This document shows positions 22,734 through 30,743 of a stretch of DNA of 32,057 nucleotides, in pieces. The stretch is from CANNBR01 sp964592275 (GTDB lineage Bacteria; Babelota; Babeliae; Babelales; CAIQNR01): contig CAZQDJ010000011.1 of NCBI GenBank assembly GCA_964592275.1, positions 1-32,057 of the forward strand. The letters run 5' to 3'. Position numbers and translations under genes: made by a program. The notes beneath the pieces are model-generated. The model was given only the letters and a program-made list of their open reading frames with translations. It made no database searches and was not told the DNA's origin. The number at the start of each line of letters is the position of its first letter. Position 1 is the stretch's first letter.

Positions 22734-24788
22734 ATGAAAAAACATGTACTGAGTCTTCTGTTATTAGGACCATTAGTAGTTGCATCAGACCAAGAAGGTC
22801 GTGACCATCAAGAGGAAATTCGTTTGCAGCAGCTGTATGATTTTAATCCTCATTTGTTACCGGTGCACGAAGCATTACGGCTTGGCTCTACCTCTACATC
22901 GGCTGCAAATATTCTGCTGAATGGATTTGGGAGAGCGGTGGCTTTTTCTCAGCATCCATCCACGCCGAGTGTGGTAGTTACTGGGTTTGGGTATCAGTAT
23001 AGTCCCTTGATAGGATCTAACCTTCCTAATTCGACTGTGCAGAATGCAGCAAATACACAGACTGCCTATGCGATGTTGTGTCTAGCTCGTTATAACTGGC
23101 TTACAGGACAACCTGATGTTGGATTTAACCCTACTGCAAAAGGGATTACGGGGGTTCCGAATACAGGTTTTCAAGGCCAAGTGATCACTGATTTTGGAAC
23201 AAACACCTTTCCTTTGCGCTTGGTGATACAACATGACCCCATTGAATCGAATCAGAAGATTATAGTGGTTGGATACGTGTATCTTATCACGACAAGTCCA
23301 GGTACCAATCAGTATGGAGTTTTTGTAGCAAAATATAATTGGGATGGCAGCTTGGATACCACGTTTAACGCGAAAGGAAAAATTCCTGGAGTAGTAGTTA
23401 CTCCTGTTTCGCTTATGCCTGCTAATCCGAATTTATTCTCTGGCATTGTTGATCAGGGGTTTGCCGTTGCTTTGCAGCCTGCTGATAATAAAATTGTGTT
23501 GACAGGTTCAGCTTCGGGTCAGCTTTTTGTGCTTCGTTATAATAATGTTAATCCTCCTCCTCCTGCTACTCCCACTTCTGGAACATTAGATACTACCTTT
23601 AATCCAGCCGGATTTACCTATGATTTTAATAAACTTATTCCTATAAAAATTCCTGGCAATACAACTCCTGGGGTTTTTGTCTGCAGTATTTTAGGAAGGA
23701 GAACGGTTAATAGTACGGGAGTCTCTCTTGTTGGGTATGATGCTGGATATGCGATAGCGGTTCAGCCTGATGGAAAAATTGTGGTTGCCGGTACCGGTGC
23801 AAGTTTGATTGCTCCGCAAAGTTCAACGGTATTTACAACCAATACTCCGACATTAATTACTAATTCTATGAGTCGTGGTCCTAATCAAATGATTCTTTTG
23901 CGATTGACTCCTGATGGATCTCCAGATCTAACATTTGGCCAACTTGTGCAAGGAGATATTGCTTCTGGAGTTCAAACAACAAAAATTGTGGGGTTCGATG
24001 ACCGAGCATATGCGTTAACAATACAGCCTGATAAAAAAATCTTGGTTTCGGGGACCTCGGCTGATGTTTCTTTGAATTATGCAATGGCAGTAGTTCGTTA
24101 TACAGAAAATGGAGTTGTTGATACCACCTTTGGTGGCTATCAATTTGGTAGCAGTAGCGTGGTTGCTCCTGGTCCCTATGGTCCTGTTAATTTAGCGGGT
24201 ATGGTTCGTTTGTATGTGTTAAATACGGTACATTCGAATAGTCCATTTACCGTGGCAAATGCGATGTGTCTGCAGTCAGATGGTAGTATTGTTCTTGCTG
24301 GTTACAATTCATACAATATCTCTTCAAATAGATTTACGATGGTAGCTGCGCGTCTTTTACCATCGGGAAAATTAGATCTAACGTTTAACCCTACGGGAAT
24401 TCCACAAGGATACTCTCCTGCATATAATCCCATTCCCTCAAACTTTGTTATTCCTCGTCAAAAAGGGGTTCAGACTATTTCGATACAAGGTCAATACGAT
24501 CAGGCCTATGATGTTGCAATTGAACCTGCTCTGCCTTTTCCGCCTGCTCCTTACTCTCCTCAACCGAATAAAATAGTACTTGTTGGTTCAAGTTGGGACA
24601 CAACTGCTACAAAACAATTATATGCATTTGCTTTTTCTCGCTTGCTCTTGAATGGGGCTGTTGATATTTCTTTTGGGACTTCATTCACCAATAAAGGTTT
24701 TTTGCAAGAACACCTTTTGAATGAAGGTGAGGATCAGGATAAAATGCATGATTCAAAATATTATTTTCCTATTGTCACATCTGAATAA
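22734..24788 (+). CDS. Exported delta-60 repeat beta-propeller protein, 684 aa
   Basis: After a signal peptide (MKKHVLSLLLLGPLVVAS) the protein consists of about seven repeats of the delta-60 type: an AxQPDGKIVVAG-like strand pair, then a xRYxxxGxxDTTFG-like pair. Clear examples are ALQPADNKIVLTG, AVQPDGKIVVAGTG, TIQPDKKILVSGT and CLQSDGSIVLAGY, and the partner strands DTTFNPAG, DLTFGQ, DTTFGGY, DLTFNPTG and DISFGTS. Seven such units would close one beta-propeller. The family occurs in secreted proteins of several bacterial groups, and its ligand is generally unknown. ATG at 22734 has AAGGAG six bases upstream. A MITE-like element lies immediately upstream. The C-terminal residues are acidic (HLLNEGEDQDKMHD). 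Confidence 0.88.
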   Translation: MKKHVLSLLLLGPLVVASDQEGRDHQEEIRLQQLYDFNPHLLPVHEALRLGSTSTSAANILLNGFGRAVAFSQHPSTPSVVVTGFGYQYSPLIGSNLPNSTVQNAANTQTAYAMLCLARYNWLTGQPDVGFNPTAKGITGVPNTGFQGQVITDFGTNTFPLRLVIQHDPIESNQKIIVVGYVYLITTSPGTNQYGVFVAKYNWDGSLDTTFNAKGKIPGVVVTPVSLMPANPNLFSGIVDQGFAVALQPADNKIVLTGSASGQLFVLRYNNVNPPPPATPTSGTLDTTFNPAGFTYDFNKLIPIKIPGNTTPGVFVCSILGRRTVNSTGVSLVGYDAGYAIAVQPDGKIVVAGTGASLIAPQSSTVFTTNTPTLITNSMSRGPNQMILLRLTPDGSPDLTFGQLVQGDIASGVQTTKIVGFDDRAYALTIQPDKKILVSGTSADVSLNYAMAVVRYTENGVVDTTFGGYQFGSSSVVAPGPYGPVNLAGMVRLYVLNTVHSNSPFTVANAMCLQSDGSIVLAGYNSYNISSNRFTMVAARLLPSGKLDLTFNPTGIPQGYSPAYNPIPSNFVIPRQKGVQTISIQGQYDQAYDVAIEPALPFPPAPYSPQPNKIVLVGSSWDTTATKQLYAFAFSRLLLNGAVDISFGTSFTNKGFLQEHLLNEGEDQDKMHDSKYYFPIVTSE

Positions 24789-24875
24789 AAAGGGCTTTGA
24801 ATTTTTAAACTACTTACGCCTGCCGACTTCGCGGCACCCGTAGCTGACATCCTGATATGGTACCTTTTTAATAAA

Positions 24876-24940
24876 AAATTTAGTGTCATTCCCAATGAGG
24901 GAAAGTTTACTTGACCGAATGGTAAGGGAATCTTTGAATA
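24876..24940. repeat. Dispersed intergenic repeat, copy 2
   Basis: GTGTCATTCCCAATGAGGGA at 24883 begins a near-copy of the repeat at 15321. It ends near GGGAATCTTTGAATAAAT, followed by AAAATCAATG, the start of the shared family terminus, which then breaks off. Confidence 0.8.
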
Positions 24941-24983
24941 AATAAAATCAATGCTAGTTGCTCGCTTTTATTATTTTGTCTAT

Positions 24984-25034
24984 CTTTGTGTGCACTTGTA
25001 GCTTGTTAGAGTTGTAAGCGCACACAAAGTTTTT
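24984..25034 (+). terminator. Hairpin and T tract in the MATE gene leader (terminator or attenuator)
   Basis: CTTTGTGTGC (24984-24993) pairs perfectly with GCACACAAAG (25020-25029) and is followed by TTTTT. An inner GCTT/AAGC pairing is possible. The ribosome binding site GAGGGAG starts two bases after the T tract and the GTG start lies at 25050. It may terminate the delta-60 transcript or act as a leader attenuator. Confidence 0.75.
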
Positions 25035-25049
25035 AGAGGGAGTTGATGC

Positions 25050-26462
25050 GTGAAAAAAAATATTTTTAGCAGCTACCTGACTGGTATAAAAGACCAGAGT
25101 CATGGTGAAGGGTTTGCTAAAATTTTGCATTATTTTTTCCCTGAATTTGTAACTGCGGTGATTTTGTATTCTTTACCACTTTTAATTGATGCTCGTTGGA
25201 TAGCTCATCTGCAATCAACCTCTGCCTATGCAACACTGGGAATAACCAATACATTGTTACATTCTATTATCAAAATAGCAGAAGGGCTTTCTGTTGGTAC
25301 GATTGTGATGACGGGGCAACTTAATGGTAAAGGTGAAGTAAAGCAGGTTGGCAGAGCAGTTATTAATGCGTTTTGGACCACTATGATCGTTGGCCTTATC
25401 GTTTCGGTAGGGTTGTATTGTGGAGCATATCGTTTGTATGAATGGTATCGGTTACCAGAAGCGATGATTGTTCTTGGAGCTCCTTTTTTAAAAGTTCGCG
25501 CAATTGGTATCTTTTTTACGTTTGTCTATTTTGCCTTGATCGGTTTTATGCGTGGCATCAAAGATACACGTACCCCTATGATGATTTTTATTGTTGGGTG
25601 TGCGTTATTTTTGTTTTTTGATTATGCACTTATTTTTGGAGTATTCGGGTTTCCAGCGCTTGGATTGATGGGGTCTGCCATTGCTTCTGTTATTCAAGCA
25701 GTGAGTATGTGTGGCCTTGCGTTGTATTACGTGATGAAGAACAAGGCCCTTGCGCAGTATCAGATTCATCTTTTTTCTGCATTTACTTCGACAAAATCTA
25801 TTTGGGAATTGTGTAAGTTAAGTGTGCCAGTGGTCATTGATAAGGCGGCACTTTCATGGTCGTACGTTTGGCTTGGCTACTGTTTGGCTCCTATGGGTAC
25901 GTGTGTACTTGCAAGTTTTTCTGTGGTGAAGGATCTTGAGCGTTTTGCGCTTCTTCCTGCTATTGCTTTTGCACAAGTGATTACCTTGTTGGTAAGTAAT
26001 GATTACGGAAAACATGATTGGGAGAGCATAAAAACAAATAGTAAAAAAATAATTTTTATGTCATCAATTTCTGTTCTTGGTATTTTGTATCTTTGTTCGC
26101 TGTGGCCAGCAGACATTATTAAAATGTTTGATTTTAAGGGTGAATTTACGTTATTTGCTGCAAAAATGTTCCCGGTGGTCAGTGTACTTGCCTTTTTTGA
26201 TGTGTTACAATTAATCCTTGCTGGAGCCTTACGCGGAGCGGCAAATGTGCAAACGGTTATGTGGACACGTCTTTTAGTGTGTGTTGGCTTTTTTGCCCCT
26301 TTGTCATACTACTTTTCAAGAATAGATACGCCGCATATCTTGATAAAGTGTGTCTTGGTATATAGTTGTCTGTATATTGGCAATGCGGTAATGGGTCTTA
26401 TGTATATTCGAAGGTTTCGGGCAGAGGCTTGGAAAAATAAAACAATAGAGGTGGATGCGTGA
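25050..26462 (+). CDS. MATE-family multidrug/toxin efflux transporter, 470 aa
   Basis: An integral membrane protein with about twelve hydrophobic segments in two similar halves. The MATE hallmark MRGIKDTRTPM (after the sixth-helix region) is near the end of the N half, and its counterpart LAGALRGAANVQTVMW is in the C half. MATE proteins export cationic drugs and toxins using a sodium or proton gradient. The substrate here is unknown. Some MATE-like proteins in intracellular bacteria carry nucleotides or metabolites, so efflux is not certain. GTG start at 25050 has GAGGGAG seven bases upstream, directly after a hairpin with a T tract. The stop overlaps the gatC start, coupling the genes. Confidence 0.9.
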   Translation: MKKNIFSSYLTGIKDQSHGEGFAKILHYFFPEFVTAVILYSLPLLIDARWIAHLQSTSAYATLGITNTLLHSIIKIAEGLSVGTIVMTGQLNGKGEVKQVGRAVINAFWTTMIVGLIVSVGLYCGAYRLYEWYRLPEAMIVLGAPFLKVRAIGIFFTFVYFALIGFMRGIKDTRTPMMIFIVGCALFLFFDYALIFGVFGFPALGLMGSAIASVIQAVSMCGLALYYVMKNKALAQYQIHLFSAFTSTKSIWELCKLSVPVVIDKAALSWSYVWLGYCLAPMGTCVLASFSVVKDLERFALLPAIAFAQVITLLVSNDYGKHDWESIKTNSKKIIFMSSISVLGILYLCSLWPADIIKMFDFKGEFTLFAAKMFPVVSVLAFFDVLQLILAGALRGAANVQTVMWTRLLVCVGFFAPLSYYFSRIDTPHILIKCVLVYSCLYIGNAVMGLMYIRRFRAEAWKNKTIEVDA

Positions 26463-26743
26463 GTATTTCTCGAGAAGAAGTAATAAAATTAGCGTATATT
26501 TCTCGTCTTTCTTTAGATGAACAGGAAATTGAACCGGTTATCAAACAGCTTGCAGAAGTATTGGCTTATGCTCAACGAGTACAGGATTTGGCAACTGAGT
26601 TAGATGAGCAGCCTTCCCATAAAAATGTTAATTTTGTGCGAGAAGATGTTGTTATCTCTTCTTATTCTGAAATTCTTTTGTCCCGTGCTCCTGAACGAGA
26701 AGAAAACTATTTTGTTGTTCCTCGTATTCTTGATACCAAGTAA
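26459..26743 (+). CDS. gatC: GatC, Asp-tRNA(Asn)/Glu-tRNA(Gln) amidotransferase subunit C, 94 aa
   Basis: GatC is the small belt subunit that holds GatA and GatB together. The N-terminal ISREEVIKLAYISRLSLDEQE and the central LAYAQRVQDLDT-like helix (residues about 36-49), followed by a conserved acidic/Asn tail ending in VPRILDTK, are typical. Length is normal (about 95). GTG start overlaps the stop of the MATE gene by four bases. gatA begins 12 bases after the stop. Confidence 0.92.
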   Translation: MSISREEVIKLAYISRLSLDEQEIEPVIKQLAEVLAYAQRVQDLATELDEQPSHKNVNFVREDVVISSYSEILLSRAPEREENYFVVPRILDTK

Positions 26744-26755
26744 AAGGTTCTTTTT

Positions 26756-28192
26756 ATGAACAACTATTCATTTGCAACTATAGAAACATTAAAAAAAGCG
26801 CTCGCCGCTCAAGAAATTTCCGCAGCAAATCTTGTTGATCTTGCGCTTGAACGTGCTGAAAAATGTAAAGTGTTAAATGCAGTTCTTGAAACATTTGATA
26901 AAGACTCGATTTTACAAAATTCTCAACCGACAGGTCGCCTTGCAGGTATTCCCGGTTACATCAAGGATAATATCTGTCAAAAAGATCGTATAACTTCGTG
27001 TGCTTCAAACATTCTTAAAAATTTTTATTCAACCTATGACGCTACTGCTGTTGCTCGTCTTAAAAACGAGGGAGCATTATTGGTAGGTCGCGCCAATATG
27101 GATGAATTTGCCATGGGAAGTTCAGGTGAAACTTCAGCATTTGGTAAAACAAAAAATCCGTGGGACCTTGAATGTGTTCCTGGTGGGTCAAGTAGTGGTT
27201 CTGCTGCTGCTGTTGCTGCAGGGCTTGCATCTTGGGCGCTTGGTTCTGATACCGGTGGATCAGTCAGACAACCTGCTGCGATGTGCGGCCTGGTTGGTAT
27301 GAAGCCTACGTATGGATTAGTTTCTCGCTATGGATTGATTGCCTATGGTTCTTCCCTTGATACCATTGGAGTGTTAACGCGGACTGTTTATGACAATGCA
27401 TTGGTGCTTTCAGTTATCGGAGGGCATGATGCAAAAGATTCTTCTTCTTTAAAGACGGAACCAAAGGAATATACCAAGTATTTGACTGGGGATATTAAAA
27501 AAGGTTTGCGTATTGGGGTTGTTCAAGACGCGATTAATGCGCAAGGGCTGCATCCTGAAATTCGTCAAGCAACAATGGATGCGCTCAAGGTTCTTGAAAG
27601 TAAGGGGGCAACGCTTCATCCAGTTTCGATAAAGTCACTTGAATATTGTGCTGCGTCTTATTTTATTATTAGCCGTGCTGAAGCAGCTTCAAACCTTGCT
27701 CGTTTTGATGGGGTCCGTTATGGAACTCGTGTGGCAGGTAAAAATCTTCTTGAAATGTATGAAAAAACTCGTTGTCAGGGGTTTGGTTCAGAAGTAAAGA
27801 CTCGTATCTTAATGGGAAACTATGTGCTTTCTGTTGGGCATGCAAGTCAGTTCTATGACAATGCACAACGAGTGCGCCGTGCCATTCGTAAAGAAATGCA
27901 GGATGCTTTTGATACGGTTGATCTTTTGGTAATGCCAACCCATTCAGTGCCTGCCTTTAAAGCAGGGGCATATGACAACAATAAACTTGAAATGGATTTG
28001 CAAGATTACTTTACTGCACCGATAAATCTTGCTGGTGTTCCTGCGATTTCGATCCCTGTTGGTTTTACAAAAGATGATAAACCGATTGGTATGCAGTTGA
28101 TTGGGCCTCACTTGTCAGAAGAACTTATTTTTCAAACAGGGCATGCCTACCAACAAGAAACAACGTGGCATACGCGAACTCCGAGTCTTTAA
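26756..28192 (+). CDS. gatA: GatA, Asp-tRNA(Asn)/Glu-tRNA(Gln) amidotransferase subunit A, 478 aa
   Basis: The amidase subunit: it frees ammonia from glutamine for transamidation of mischarged Glu-tRNA(Gln) or Asp-tRNA(Asn). The amidase-signature triad is complete: K70 (GYIKDN), cis-Ser S145 (GGSSSGSAA) and nucleophile S169 (GSDTGGSVRQPA), with the same spacing as in characterised GatA. The C-terminal half with MPTHSVPAFKAGAYD and PAISIPVGF is normal and length is usual (about 480). gatB is not in the window. The presence of GatCA implies the indirect route to Gln-tRNA or Asn-tRNA. Cotranscribed with the MATE gene and gatC. Confidence 0.95.
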   Translation: MNNYSFATIETLKKALAAQEISAANLVDLALERAEKCKVLNAVLETFDKDSILQNSQPTGRLAGIPGYIKDNICQKDRITSCASNILKNFYSTYDATAVARLKNEGALLVGRANMDEFAMGSSGETSAFGKTKNPWDLECVPGGSSSGSAAAVAAGLASWALGSDTGGSVRQPAAMCGLVGMKPTYGLVSRYGLIAYGSSLDTIGVLTRTVYDNALVLSVIGGHDAKDSSSLKTEPKEYTKYLTGDIKKGLRIGVVQDAINAQGLHPEIRQATMDALKVLESKGATLHPVSIKSLEYCAASYFIISRAEAASNLARFDGVRYGTRVAGKNLLEMYEKTRCQGFGSEVKTRILMGNYVLSVGHASQFYDNAQRVRRAIRKEMQDAFDTVDLLVMPTHSVPAFKAGAYDNNKLEMDLQDYFTAPINLAGVPAISIPVGFTKDDKPIGMQLIGPHLSEELIFQTGHAYQQETTWHTRTPSL

Positions 28193-28286
28193 TGACTATC
28201 TGAAAAACAAAATCGTTGCTCTTTCCTCAGGTAAAGCTTTATGTTTGTTTTTAACAAGACAATTATAAATCTCGGGGGAGAGGGCA

Positions 28287-29234
28287 ATGAAAAAGTTTTT
28301 AATCAGTCTTTTTGTTTTTTCTTTACCTATGATGGTAGAAGCGCAACGACAAAGACTTACTAATCAAAAAAAAGAAGTTATTGAACAGGTTGAATATGAA
28401 CCAGAAGATGTTCAAGAGCAGTCAGATGATCAGGGGCTGGACGATTCTCAAAGATCTGAAAATTATTTCCAAGGGCGAACAAAAGAAGAGCGAACGTTGC
28501 TTGCCCGTTGGCCAGGATGGCATGATTATTTACGTTGTTTTGTTGTTGATACGGTAGATATTTGGAAAAATCTATTTACGCAAAGTTCTATGCACGTCAT
28601 GAGCGCTTTTATTCCACTGTATCTTTCTAATCGTCAAGCAAATAACATTATTCATAAACAGTTTTATAATCCTTTGGATCATGAAAACGTTAAACAACCG
28701 CCAAAGTTTTTATCAGAAATTGCTATTGCAGATGGGATAGTAGCGGTACCATTTCTTGCCTTGAATGCTTATGGGTGGTGGTTTAGTAAAGACCCACTAG
28801 AGTTTAGGCGAGTTCAAGTTTTTAACGCAGGTCTTCTTTCTACTTTAGCCGCAAAGCTTGTTCTTAAAGAGCTTAAACATAATGACTCTTATCGCCCATG
28901 GAATCAAGAATTTTCGTCTGAAGAGCAAGCTAATAACGGATGGCCATCAGGGCATTCTGCAATGATTGCCTACTTGGCTACCTACTGGGGCTTAGAAAAG
29001 GGCTATCGTTGGGGGGTTCCGCTTGGAATATTTACGGTCTACGCAATGGCGATTAATGTGGTAACCAATCATCATTATATTTCACAGGTATTTGTTGGAG
29101 CTGGGCTTGGTGTTTTATTTGGAGTTTCTGCTCATAAAACATTCCAATATATTGCCGATAATGAAAACTTTTTTGTGGGATTAGGGGCAGATGTGCATGG
29201 AAATCCTGCTTTAAGGTTAGCGTATGATTTTTAA
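28287..29234 (+). CDS. Exported PAP2-superfamily phosphatase-like protein, with altered motif 3, 315 aa
   Basis: A signal peptide (MKKFLISLFVFSLPMMVEA) is followed by an acidic linker and a PAP2 domain (about 140-290) with several hydrophobic helices. Motif 2 PSGH is intact (P220-H223). Motif 1 is approximate (Lys, then SYRP at 201-204, with non-standard spacing). In motif 3 (normally SRx5Hx3D) the nucleophile-position His263 is kept, but Arg is N257 and Asp is Q267. PAP2 enzymes dephosphorylate lipid phosphates such as phosphatidate, undecaprenyl pyrophosphate or lipid A. With two motif-3 residues changed, activity is uncertain. The last stretch (NFFVGLGADVHGNPALRLAYDF) ends in Phe, as outer-membrane barrel proteins do. 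ATG at 28287 follows GGGGGAGAGG. Confidence 0.85.
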   Translation: MKKFLISLFVFSLPMMVEAQRQRLTNQKKEVIEQVEYEPEDVQEQSDDQGLDDSQRSENYFQGRTKEERTLLARWPGWHDYLRCFVVDTVDIWKNLFTQSSMHVMSAFIPLYLSNRQANNIIHKQFYNPLDHENVKQPPKFLSEIAIADGIVAVPFLALNAYGWWFSKDPLEFRRVQVFNAGLLSTLAAKLVLKELKHNDSYRPWNQEFSSEEQANNGWPSGHSAMIAYLATYWGLEKGYRWGVPLGIFTVYAMAINVVTNHHYISQVFVGAGLGVLFGVSAHKTFQYIADNENFFVGLGADVHGNPALRLAYDF

Positions 29235-29366
29235 AAAGAGCGATCGGTAAAGGTTTTTGCCTTTGAGTTTTTTAGTTTTATTGAGTTAAAAAAAAATGTT
29301 GTGATACGGTTGTTATACAGTTTTTGAAAAAGAGTAAAACTGCGGTTCTTAAAAAAGGAGACGGCG

Positions 29367-29531
29367 ATGGAAGGATACTGTGTTAAATGCAAGGCTAAAT
29401 GTGAAATCAAAAACGGTAAAGACGTATTGATGAAGGCAAAGGGTGGAAAGCAACGCAATGCTCACAAAGGCAACTGTACAAAATGCGGTACTGTTGTGTT
29501 TAGGATTATGCCAAACACCCCAGTAAAATAA
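29367..29531 (+). CDS. Small zinc-ribbon protein (DUF5679-like), 54 aa
   Basis: This short gene was found by reading the sequence directly. ATG at 29367 is preceded by AAAAGGAG at ideal spacing, and the frame closes with TAA at 29529. The product has C5xxC8 (with a further C12) and C37xxC40, a four-cysteine zinc ribbon, many Lys residues and a C-terminal hydrophobic strand (TVVFRIM). The pattern GYCVKCKAKC..I.NG...MKAKGGK...AKGNC..CGT fits DUF5679, a family of tiny nucleic-acid-binding-like proteins of unknown role. A hairpin and a terminator follow. Confidence 0.88.
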   Translation: MEGYCVKCKAKCEIKNGKDVLMKAKGGKQRNAHKGNCTKCGTVVFRIMPNTPVK

Positions 29532-29543
29532 GACACACAAGTG

Positions 29544-29601
29544 ATGGGAGACCTCCTGCACAGAACGCTATGCAGGATGGATCAAGGAGGTCGCATCCCC
29601 G
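29544..29601 (+). other. Hairpin pairing an anti-Shine-Dalgarno with a Shine-Dalgarno sequence
   Basis: GACCTCC (29550-29556) pairs with GGAGGTC (29586-29592), extended by GGGA/TCCC, and TGCA (29557-29560) with TGCA (29571-29574). The 3' arm contains a full AAGGAGGT and the 5' arm ACCTCCT, the 16S 3'-end sequence. No start codon follows within the usual spacing. It may be the 3' UTR of the zinc-ribbon mRNA or a short RNA. Confidence 0.45.
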
Positions 29602-29629
29602 CGGATTTTAGGATACAAAAAAAATATAA

Positions 29630-29655
29630 GCCCCACTTCGGGGCCGACTCTTTTT
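29630..29655 (+). terminator. Rho-independent terminator downstream of the zinc-ribbon gene
   Basis: GCCCC, loop ACTTC, GGGGC, then CGACTCTTTTT. It separates the zinc-ribbon gene and its hairpin from dus. Confidence 0.75.
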
Positions 29656-29776
29656 AAGGGTTTTATTTTCTTAATAAATTTTTCTACTGCCGCACGCGCA
29701 TAGCGCATGGAAAATTTTTCTTGTTTTGTTACACTATGCCTTTCTCCTCAAAAGTTTTTAAAAGGTTTTAAGCTCC

Positions 29777-30739
29777 ATGTCATACTGGAATGAACAGTGT
29801 AAGATAGGTAATCTTACCTTCCCGCGTTTTATTGGTGGTCCTCTTGATGGAATTACCGATTCCCCGTTTCGCAAAATTGTCCGTAAGTTTTCTCCTAAAG
29901 AGTTACTGTATACAGAAATGCGACATGTTGCCTGTGTAGCAAATGATAAGGGAAAAATAAAAGCGCTTGATTTTATGCAGATGGAGCGTCCACTTAATTA
30001 CCAAGTATCAGCAAATAAGGTTGATTTTATTCAGCAAGCATGTGAACGAATTCTTGAATCCGGTGTTGATATGGTTGATTTGAATATCGGATGTCCTGCT
30101 CGTTTAGTGGTTAATTCAGGAGCTGGTTCAGCATTGATGGCAGATCTTCCACGACTTAAAGTGGTGCTCGATACTTTTCGTAAAGCCTTGCCGATACCTT
30201 TCACGGTTAAAATGCGGGCTGGTTTTAAAGAATGTAATGCGGTTGAAGTTGCTCAACTCGTTCAAGATTGCGGCGCTGATGCATTAGCTATTCATCCACG
30301 TTTGCAAACACAACATTTTTTAGGGTCACCTGATTATACAATTGCTGCGCAAGTAAAACGCGCAGTAACAATACCGGTGATACTTTCTGGCGGGGTAGTG
30401 AATTGGGCGACGGCAAAAGCAGCGTATGAGCAAACAGGGGTTGATGCGTATCTTATTGGTCGTGGTATTTGGTCTAAGCCATGGAAACTATATGAGTTGC
30501 AAGAACATTCTCAGGGGCGTTTGTATCGAGTTGAAGAATCGGTAATTCTTGCTTGTGCACTTGAACATGTTGAAGCTATGGTTGCGTATTATGGCCATCG
30601 CGGAATTCCTGCTTTTAGAAAACATTTGCCATTTTATATTAAGGGAAAACCATCCGCATCAGGTTTACGGCAGCGATTAGTGGTGACCCATGATATTGAA
30701 GAGATAAAAGAAGGGTTGAAGCAGTTTTTTGGAGCGTAA
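29777..30739 (+). CDS. dus: tRNA-dihydrouridine synthase, 320 aa
   Basis: An FMN-dependent TIM-barrel enzyme that reduces uridines in the tRNA D-loop. The order is standard: GGPLDGITDSPFR (FMN phosphate side, about 20-32), YTEMRHV, the catalytic DLNIGCPARLVVNSGAGSAL with C106, VKMRAGF (K145), AIHPRLQTQ, and VILSGGV and LIGRGIWSKPW near the C-terminal FMN site. The C-terminal helical domain is complete. Which uridine it modifies (DusA, B or C type) cannot be decided by eye. ATG at 29777 has only a weak, distant AAAGG. The stop lies four bases before the mreC start, so the two are cotranscribed. Confidence 0.92.
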   Translation: MSYWNEQCKIGNLTFPRFIGGPLDGITDSPFRKIVRKFSPKELLYTEMRHVACVANDKGKIKALDFMQMERPLNYQVSANKVDFIQQACERILESGVDMVDLNIGCPARLVVNSGAGSALMADLPRLKVVLDTFRKALPIPFTVKMRAGFKECNAVEVAQLVQDCGADALAIHPRLQTQHFLGSPDYTIAAQVKRAVTIPVILSGGVVNWATAKAAYEQTGVDAYLIGRGIWSKPWKLYELQEHSQGRLYRVEESVILACALEHVEAMVAYYGHRGIPAFRKHLPFYIKGKPSASGLRQRLVVTHDIEEIKEGLKQFFGA

Positions 30740-30743
30740 AGTA

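Noticed and set aside
22479..22745. Minus-strand open frame of 88 codons across the MITE
   Set aside because: It runs through both terminal repeats and gives the peptide pattern (CELAKQS ... GIATQARND) typical of spurious translations of such repeats. No ribosome binding site.
29544..29655. Hairpin considered as SRP (4.5S) RNA
   Set aside because: The conserved GGAA-type tetraloop and AGCAG internal loop are absent on both strands.
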